In this document: piece by piece, positions 13,765 through 18,581 of the stretch
Layout of the letters: every line of letters starts with the position of its first letter
Position numbering within the stretch: the stretch's first letter is position 1
Origin: Syntrophomonadaceae bacterium
Lineage (GTDB): Bacteria; Bacillota; Syntrophomonadia; Syntrophomonadales; Syntrophomonadaceae
Reading direction: 5' to 3'
Assembly: GCA_012522705.1 (NCBI GenBank)
Contig: JAAYJY010000043.1
Coordinates: 1 to 20,971 of the forward strand
Length of the DNA stretch: 20,971 nucleotides
Made by a program: the position numbers and the translations under genes
Notes under the pieces: model-generated
Told to the model about the DNA's origin: nothing
What the model saw: only the letters and a program-made list of their open reading frames with translations
The model's database searches: none

Positions 13765-15260
13765 AAATTTCTCTGCGCACCCGGTTGTTTGCCGCGGTAA
13801 GCTTGCTGGTGGTGTTTTTTGTGGCCTTCTCCTGGATCATGAATTCGACCTATCTGGAAAAATATTATATCCATCAGAATAAAAAACAGCTGATCTCGAT
13901 CGCCGCCAGCATCGACGCCAGTTACCGGGGTGACATGGAGGAACTGTCGGTAGAAGTCAACCGGGTGGAGCGAGCCGCGCGTCTGAACCTGTTGGTATTC
14001 GATTCCAACCTGAATCTCAAGTATTATTCACTGGGAGCGGAAGGGTGGAACTCCACCGGAGCAGCCAGGCGGCTGGAGCGTCGCCCGGAATCGCTGCTGC
14101 CTCTGGTTAGGACCTACCTGCCGGCCCTGCAGGCCGGAGATAAAGTCATAGCCGTCAGTCAGGACCAAAATGAGATAGAAGGGTTGGTCAGTATAGTCTC
14201 GATGCTTAACAACGGGGACTACCTCCTGCTCAGTACCCCGTTGGTTTCCATCCAGGAGAGCGCGGCCATAGCCAACCGTTTCTTCCTGTTTACCGGTTTG
14301 CTTACCATATTACTGGGGCTTCTGGTGGTTTATTTTTTTGCCCGCAATTTTACCAAACCCATCCTGGAACTAAACCACATCGCCCAGAAGATGGCCCAAT
14401 TGGACTTCTCGGCCCGCTACGTTTCCCACAGCAAGGACGAACTGGATGAGCTGGGCGAAAGCATCAACTCTCTGTCCGCTCAGTTAGACAAATCCATCAC
14501 CGAATTACAGGCCGCCAACCAGAAACTGCGCCAGGATATAGAACAGGAACGGCGCATCGATAAGATGCGCAAACAATTCGTGTCCAACGTTTCCCACGAA
14601 TTGAAGACGCCCATTGCCTTGATCCAGGGCTATGCCGAAGGGCTGAAACTGAATGTGGCCGAGGATCAGGTCAGCAAGGACTATTACTGCGACGTTATTG
14701 GGGACGAAGCCGACAAGATGAACCGGATGGTCAAGGAACTGCTGGAACTGTCCCAGATCGAAGCCGGTTATATACCCCTGCAAACCAGTGTTTTTGACAT
14801 TAAGACCTTGCTGCAGGAGACCCTCAAAAAATACGATCTGCTATTCAGGGACAAGGGTATTGAGGTGGAACTGCAGGCGGAGCAACTGATGGTTAAAGGG
14901 GATCAGGTCCGGATCGGGCAGGTGCTGGGCAATTATTTCAACAATGCCATCGATCATATTGATGCCGAAAAAAAGATTAGGGTCGCCGCCGACCGGATGG
15001 AAGGCAGGGCGCGGATATCGGTTTACAACAGCGGTCCGCCGATTCCCGCCGATGCGGTTGATAAAATCTTCGCCAGTTTTTATAAGATTGACGAAGCCCG
15101 GACCCGGGCTTTTGGAGGCAGCGGGCTGGGATTGTCTGTCGTGCGGGCTATCATGGACCAACACCGGCAGAAATATGGAGTATTGAACCAGACTGGCGGG
15201 GTATCATTCTGGTTTGAGTTGGAAGAGGCGAACGAGCGGATCGGAGAGGGTCCCGGATAG
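13761..15260 (+). CDS. Membrane sensor histidine kinase (HAMP, HisKA, HATPase_c)
   Basis: Senses an extracytoplasmic signal and phosphorylates the upstream regulator. 499 aa. TM1 is at about residues 8-28, followed by an extracellular sensor of about 140 residues with no recognised PAS/Cache signature, TM2 at about 174-194 (FFLFTGLLTILLGLLVVYFF) and a HAMP linker (about 195-247) with a short coiled coil (SITELQAANQKLRQDIEQE). The H-box FVSNVSHELKTPIALIQGY holds phospho-acceptor His279. The ATPase part has the N-box NYFNNAIDHI, the F-box region (KIFASFYKID) and G2-box GGSGLGLSVVRAI. ATGA overlap with the regulator means coupled translation. Overall layout resembles PhoR/ResE/CssS-type kinases. 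Confidence 0.94.
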   Translation: MKISLRTRLFAAVSLLVVFFVAFSWIMNSTYLEKYYIHQNKKQLISIAASIDASYRGDMEELSVEVNRVERAARLNLLVFDSNLNLKYYSLGAEGWNSTGAARRLERRPESLLPLVRTYLPALQAGDKVIAVSQDQNEIEGLVSIVSMLNNGDYLLLSTPLVSIQESAAIANRFFLFTGLLTILLGLLVVYFFARNFTKPILELNHIAQKMAQLDFSARYVSHSKDELDELGESINSLSAQLDKSITELQAANQKLRQDIEQERRIDKMRKQFVSNVSHELKTPIALIQGYAEGLKLNVAEDQVSKDYYCDVIGDEADKMNRMVKELLELSQIEAGYIPLQTSVFDIKTLLQETLKKYDLLFRDKGIEVELQAEQLMVKGDQVRIGQVLGNYFNNAIDHIDAEKKIRVAADRMEGRARISVYNSGPPIPADAVDKIFASFYKIDEARTRAFGGSGLGLSVVRAIMDQHRQKYGVLNQTGGVSFWFELEEANERIGEGPG

Positions 15261-15345
15261 AGCGGGAATAAAGGGATCAGCCGAATACACTACCTGAAGC
15301 TGGTAATAGGGGGCCTCATATAATAATGATGCCGGACAGCTTTAC

Positions 15346-15473
15346 GTTGCATTTGGAAATACTGGGTTATAATGAGATAATTCGTGGGCTTGTGCAGATA
15401 TCAAAAATGCAATATTGGCTTCAAATTTGTCATAGCTATGAATGGTCTGGTTGCATTCGCTCATTATAATGAG
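15346..15473 (+). repeat. Imperfect direct repeat GTTGCATT-N-TTATAATGAG
   Basis: Copy 1 is GTTGCATT at 15346-15353 and TTATAATGAG at 15367-15376 (13-bp gap). Copy 2 is GTTGCATT at 15450-15457 and TTATAATGAG at 15464-15473 (6-bp gap). In both, TATAAT is a perfect -10 hexamer, but the spacing from TTGCAT is 15 bp and 8 bp, so at most copy 1 could be a promoter. Copy 2 is embedded in the palindrome CTCATTATAATGAG. Confidence 0.55.
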
Positions 15474-15516
15474 GATACGCATATTGATTCATCCCGAAGG
15501 ATCAAAAAGTGCAAAA

Positions 15517-15544
15517 TTACATCCGTTCTTCATGGATACTTCAT
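15517..15544 (+). promoter_or_regulatory. Tandem 11-bp direct repeat, putative OmpR-family operator of the LTxxQ gene
   Basis: TTACAT (15517), CTTCAT (15528) and CTTCAT (15539) recur at exactly 11 bp with 5-bp spacers, the same unit and period as upstream of htrA. CATAAT at 15555-15560 lies 10 bp downstream of the last unit, a spacing known for PhoB-type activated promoters. The start codon is at 15612. Confidence 0.55.
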
Positions 15545-15611
15545 ATTAACGAGGCATAATAAAAGTGTCCCCTATAATCAAATAGCGATGACCAGGAAAG
15601 GAAGGTGAATA

Positions 15612-16400
15612 ATGGGAAACCAATCAAAAATGGGCTGGATTATTGGCGGACTTCTTATAGGAGGTCTGTTGCTGGGCGGAACCAGTCTGGCAATGGCCGA
15701 TAGTACCGCTGCCTCGTCGGGCAATGCCAGTCCAAGGGCGGCCGGTTGGTGCGGGAAGATGGCGCCGGGACCGAAAGATTTTAACAACGAGACCATGCAG
15801 TCGGTTCTCAATTCACTGGTCGCTTCCAACCAGTTGACCCAGGCGCAGGCCGACCAGATCATGGCCCGCCAGCAGCAGCTGCAGACCGAACGACAGCAGC
15901 AGAGAGAGCAGATGAAGGATAAGACCCCGGCGGAGCGGGAGGCTGTACGGGAACAAAAACAAGCCGGGCGGGTCAATCTCCTGGCCCAGTTGGTCAACGA
16001 GGGAGTCATAACCCAGGAACAGGTTGATGCCATCCAGGCAGCTAGGCAGGAACAAAGAAAAACAGCCCAGCAAGAGAGGGTCGGCTCTGCCTTAAGTGGC
16101 CTGGTGGAGAAACAGGTGATTACCAACGATCAGGCGGCCGCAGTGCAAAACAAACTAAGCGAGATGCAGAGGGACCGCCAGGCGGAAATGGAGAAACTGC
16201 GGGATATGACCCCGGAACAACGCCGGGCGTATATGAAGGAGAACCAGCCCGCCAACCCGCTGGCTGATTTGGTCGCTGCCGGAGTGCTGACCCAGGAGCA
16301 GGCTGACCAGATTCAGAAGGCGATGGGACCTGCCGCCTCAGGCAAAGGCATGCACCGGGGTCAAGGGAACGATGGCGGCCAACGGGGACCGCAAGCTTAA
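15612..16400 (+). CDS. Secreted Spy/CpxP-like protein with four LTxxQ-type repeats
   Basis: 262 aa. A signal peptide (about 1-29, hydrophobic core IIGGLLIGGLLLGG, cleavage after AMA) predicts export. The mature part has four 19-residue units: VLNSLVASNQLTQAQADQI (64-82), LLAQLVNEGVITQEQVDAI (123-141), ALSGLVEKQVITNDQAAAV (160-178) and PLADLVAAGVLTQEQADQI (216-234). Units 1-2 and 3-4 are separated by charged linkers with KTPAEREA and MTPEQRRAYM. The [LIM]TxxQ motif recalls the periplasmic chaperones Spy and CpxP, though the repeats also resemble DUF2680-type secreted proteins. The tail is Gly/Gln-rich; only one Cys (47). GGAAGGTGA precedes ATG. The location beside a two-component system and the upstream repeats suggest it is a target and perhaps a modulator of that system. 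Confidence 0.8.
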   Translation: MGNQSKMGWIIGGLLIGGLLLGGTSLAMADSTAASSGNASPRAAGWCGKMAPGPKDFNNETMQSVLNSLVASNQLTQAQADQIMARQQQLQTERQQQREQMKDKTPAEREAVREQKQAGRVNLLAQLVNEGVITQEQVDAIQAARQEQRKTAQQERVGSALSGLVEKQVITNDQAAAVQNKLSEMQRDRQAEMEKLRDMTPEQRRAYMKENQPANPLADLVAAGVLTQEQADQIQKAMGPAASGKGMHRGQGNDGGQRGPQA

Positions 16401-16434
16401 CGATTTAATTTCCTGAAATCCCAAAGTGCACATC

Positions 16435-16470
16435 AAAGGCCGGGAGCTCAGGCTCCCGGCCTTTGGGTTT
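16435..16470 (+). terminator. Strong rho-independent terminator after the LTxxQ gene
   Basis: AAAGGCCGGGAGC/GCTCCCGGCCTTT is a perfect 13-bp stem (16435-16447/16452-16464) with a TCAG loop, followed by GGGTTT. Confidence 0.85.
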
Positions 16471-16495
16471 CTCCCTTCAAATCCTGACCGGTATC

Positions 16496-16523
16496 AAGGA
16501 CAACCGAAGACCGGTCCTTTTTA
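16496..16523 (+). terminator. Possible second terminator with alternative pairing
   Basis: AAGGAC (16496-16501) can pair with GTCCTT (16514-16519) next to a T-run. The same 3' arm can instead form GACCGGT/ACCGGTC (16486-16492/16510-16516). Two exclusive folds share the sequence just before the T-run. Confidence 0.45.
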
Positions 16524-16567
16524 AAAAATTGCGTGTTAAAATGTCAGGGGGCTGGACCAAAGAAAAT

Positions 16568-16586
16568 GCCGACATCAAATGCCGGC
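16568..16586 (-). terminator. Minus-strand terminator after the zinc-ribbon gene
   Basis: Read on the minus strand, GCCGGCAT/ATGTCGGC forms an 8-bp stem (one G-U pair) with a TTG loop, followed by ATTTTCTTT. On the plus strand the same position is an A-C mismatch, so the structure favours the minus strand. It lies about 130 bp after the stop of the gene at 16719. Confidence 0.65.
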
Positions 16587-16718
16587 TCAATTTCTTAACA
16601 CCTCTATGAGTGTCCCTGTACCCGGGCCAAGCTATATTTTGAACATTGTTGTTTTATAAAGATGATACGATGTGTGAGTTTCGGGCTTGGCCTTTTGGAC
16701 CTGGATCAACTTGGTTCC

Positions 16719-16949
16719 CTAACTCCTTAATTTAAACAGCCGGTTGCAGCTCTTACAATGGTAATACTGCCTGGCGAATGGGGCAAAGACTAAAAAAACC
16801 AGTCCAACGATTACCCCGCCGATACCCAGCGCCGGGATCAAGAATGACAGGAAAAAGAATACAACCACCATAGCTAAGCCGATCTTGGCGAAAAAGCCAA
16901 ACTTACGCTCAATCACATCCGTACCGCCACACCTTGGACACGGGTTCAT
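16719..16949 (-). CDS. Small two-TM zinc-ribbon membrane protein (LITAF-like layout)
   Basis: 76 aa. Starts MNPCPRCGG and ends YYHCKSCNRLFKLRS. Two CxxC knuckles (Cys4/Cys7 and Cys65/Cys68, with His64) flank two hydrophobic segments (about 23-38 and 41-58) joined by a short PALG turn. The ribbon halves would meet on one side of the membrane as a hairpin. This is the arrangement of LITAF-type domains, but sequence identity cannot be judged by eye, so no family is assigned. ATG 16949 is chosen over upstream in-frame starts because GGGAGGG lies 6 nt before it. It is separated from the upstream tRNA-Trp gene by a terminator, so it needs its own promoter, which I could not place with confidence. 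Confidence 0.7.
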   Translation of the reverse strand: MNPCPRCGGTDVIERKFGFFAKIGLAMVVVFFFLSFLIPALGIGGVIVGLVFLVFAPFARQYYHCKSCNRLFKLRS

Positions 16950-16955
16950 GACCAT

Positions 16956-16962
16956 CCCTCCC
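16956..16962 (-). promoter_or_regulatory. Ribosome binding site deciding the zinc-ribbon protein start
   Basis: GGGAGGG on the minus strand, 6 nt upstream of the ATG at 16949. An ATG also directly abuts this site (two codons earlier), but is too close to be used efficiently. Confidence 0.6.
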
Positions 16963-17038
16963 TGGGAGTAACCATAACAAACACCAAGCGACAGCGTCAA
17001 ATAGGTGCAATTCAAGACCTAAGGAACAATCAGAAAAC

Positions 17039-17071
17039 AAAAAAGGATATACCGGTTGGTAATCCTTTTTT
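17039..17071 (-). terminator. Terminator after tRNA-Trp, symmetrical hairpin
   Basis: AAAAAAGGAT/ATCCTTTTTT (17039-17048/17062-17071) with an inner TACC/GGTA stem and a 4-nt loop. It ends in a U-run when read on the minus strand (and also on the plus strand). It lies 7 nt beyond the tRNA 3' end. Confidence 0.82.
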
Positions 17072-17078
17072 TTGCCTA

Positions 17079-17154
17079 TGGCAGGGGAGAGAGGTCTCGA
17101 ACCCCCAGCCCTCGGTTTTGGAGACCGATGCTCTGCCAATTGAGCTACTCCCCT
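17079..17154 (-). tRNA. trpT: tRNA-Trp (anticodon CCA)
   Basis: A complete 76-nt cloverleaf including an encoded 3' CCA. Acceptor stem AGGGGAG/CTCCCCT, D-arm GCTC...GAGC, anticodon arm TCGGT-CTCCAAA-ACCGA with anticodon CCA, and T-arm GGGGG-TTCGAGA-CCTCT (two G-U pairs). The discriminator base is G. A promoter lies just upstream and a terminator just downstream, so it is a single-gene unit. Confidence 0.95.
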
Positions 17155-17179
17155 GTGCTGTCTTAACCCAGCGAAACTC

Positions 17180-17208
17180 ATTTTATCATATATATTTGAG
17201 TCATTCAA
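17180..17208 (-). promoter_or_regulatory. Promoter of tRNA-Trp
   Basis: On the minus strand TTGAAT (17208-17203), 17-bp spacer, TAAAAT (17185-17180). Transcription should start about 18 nt before the mature 5' end at 17154. Confidence 0.65.
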
Positions 17209-17221
17209 TATCTTATCCCGG

Positions 17222-17250
17222 TTGTATCGGCATATAATTAATTGTATATT
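17222..17250 (+). promoter_or_regulatory. Promoter of ddl
   Basis: TTGTAT at 17222-17227, 17-bp spacer, TATATT at 17245-17250. The -35 is weak and the -10 is good. It lies back to back with the tRNA-Trp promoter, separated by 13 bp. Confidence 0.55.
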
Positions 17251-17320
17251 TTACATAGCCGCCAAAAAGATGACTTTAGATCCGCTGTCATAAATATTTT
17301 TAGATGGGGAAGTGAGAGAG

Positions 17321-18271
17321 ATGTCAAAAGAGAGGGTTCTGGTTCTGATGGGTGGTTACTCGGAGGAAAGAGACGTTTCCCTGCGCAGTGGTACCGCAGT
17401 TTTAAAGGCCTTGCAAAGCCTGGACTATGAAGCGGAAGGGATGGACCTCAAGGATCTGCCTATACAGAACATCGTCGACTTCAATCCCGACCTGGTATTT
17501 ATCGCCCTGCATGGCAAAGATGGGGAAGATGGCACCGTGCAGGGGCTGCTGGAAATATTGAATATTCGTTACACCGGGTCCGGGGTGGCGGCCAGTGCCA
17601 TCGGTATCGACAAGATACTTACCAAAAAGATATTGAGTTATGAAGGCATACCCACCTCGCCGTTTACCATCTTGAATCGCAATACATTCACCGCTTCTCC
17701 CCGGGAATTAGCGGAACTGATCGGCAAGATCGGAGTGCCGATGGTAATTAAGGCATCTACCCAGGGTTCCAGCATTGGAGTGTATATCGTGCATAAGGAG
17801 GAAGGGGTTGCTGGGGCTTTGGAAGCGGCTTTTGCCTTCGATCATAATGTGCTGGTGGAACAATTCCTCGATGGCATAGAAGTTACTTCGACTGTCATGG
17901 GCAATGAGTATGATACCGAGGCGTTGCCCCTCATCGAGATCACCTCGGAAAACGAGTTTTATGATTTCGAATCAAAGTACACACCAGGGATGTGCAGCCA
18001 TATAATCCCAGCTCGGGTTGATGAGGATGTGCAAGCCAAGGTGGCCCGACTAAGCCAGCAAGTGTTTAAAAACATTGGCTGTCGGGGAGTAGCCCGGGTA
18101 GATTTTATTATCGACCGCAATAACAATCCATTCGTATTGGAGATAAACACCATACCAGGCATGACTGAGATGAGTCTGGTGCCGGATGCCGCCCGGGCCA
18201 AAGGGATTAGTTTCGAGCAATTGGTTGACAAGATAGTACGCCTGGGTCTGGAAACCCCGGCACATAGATAA
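17321..18271 (+). CDS. ddl: D-alanine--D-alanine ligase
   Basis: Cytosolic ATP-grasp enzyme that makes D-Ala-D-Ala for peptidoglycan. N-terminal VLMGGYSEERDVSLRSG holds the first D-Ala site Glu. IALHGKDGEDGTVQG, the ATP-binding loop STQGSSIGVYIV, the omega-loop FYDFESKY and the metal/D-Ala site EINTIPGMTEMSLVP follow in order. The Lys-Tyr of the omega-loop is the D-Ala-D-Ala type rather than the VanA-like D-Lac type. I prefer ATG 17321 (316 aa) to the in-frame GTG 17312, because the G-rich AGTGAGAGAG ends directly before ATG and GTG would have no spacing. It is a lone gene, not next to murF, and divergent from tRNA-Trp. No clear terminator follows. Confidence 0.95.
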   Translation: MSKERVLVLMGGYSEERDVSLRSGTAVLKALQSLDYEAEGMDLKDLPIQNIVDFNPDLVFIALHGKDGEDGTVQGLLEILNIRYTGSGVAASAIGIDKILTKKILSYEGIPTSPFTILNRNTFTASPRELAELIGKIGVPMVIKASTQGSSIGVYIVHKEEGVAGALEAAFAFDHNVLVEQFLDGIEVTSTVMGNEYDTEALPLIEITSENEFYDFESKYTPGMCSHIIPARVDEDVQAKVARLSQQVFKNIGCRGVARVDFIIDRNNNPFVLEINTIPGMTEMSLVPDAARAKGISFEQLVDKIVRLGLETPAHR

Positions 18272-18581
18272 ATTGCGGACTCGGTATAAATCGCCAATTG
18301 CAGCTGAATTTGTACATGTTTAGCGAATAAGCAAAAACAAACTATATAATTGTTGATTCTAGATCTTTTAGCTCGACTGGACTTCCTGCTGGGATTTTAC
18401 CAAAACGGTTTAATAATTACTTGAACATCAGTTTAGATCAGCCAAGGACAAGCCGTACCGAGCAGGAAACATGCAAGTTTACGTAAAATAGGATATTATA
18501 TGTCTTAGGATGCTCGGAAAGAAGAAGCATTACCGCGGTGTAAACGAACTATGTATGAAGGATAAGTAGGAGGGTCATTAT
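18272..18581. other. AT-rich intergenic region between ddl and the UPF0182 gene
   Basis: 310 bp with no gene, T-box or clear terminator. The only structure noted is an 8-bp inverted repeat TTCCTGCT/AGCAGGAA (18383-18390/18461-18468), 70 bp apart. Several TATAAT-like hexamers occur (for example around 18342-18349), but without convincing -35 partners. Confidence 0.5.

Larger units (their letters stand above)
15261..15611. other. Regulatory intergenic region before the LTxxQ protein gene
   Basis: 351 bp with no gene I can support, but with dense signals: an imperfect repeat pair (GTTGCATT...TTATAATGAG at 15346-15376 and 15450-15473), a perfect 14-bp palindrome (15460-15473) and the tandem CTTCAT operator candidate (15517-15544). 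A CATAAT -10-like element lies at 15555-15560. No classic terminator is seen after the kinase gene. Confidence 0.5.

Noticed and set aside
15555..15580. Possible mobile-element end (AAAGTGTCCCC, with a similar GAGTGTCCCTG near 16608-16618)
   Set aside because: The two stretches are short, not inverted, and no transposase or target duplication accompanies them.
15384..15608. Plus-strand 74-aa open frame in the region before the LTxxQ gene
   Set aside because: No good ribosome site and no recognisable domain. It runs through the palindrome, the operator-like repeats and the next gene's ribosome site, which fits regulatory rather than coding DNA.
17242..17430. 62-aa open frame overlapping the ddl start
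   Set aside because: It overlaps ddl in another frame and begins within the predicted -10 region; ddl has clear family motifs.
18272..18581. T-box or other leader RNA before the UPF0182 gene
   Set aside because: No T-box AGGGTGGNACCGCG element, specifier loop or terminator is present; only one distant 8-bp inverted repeat.
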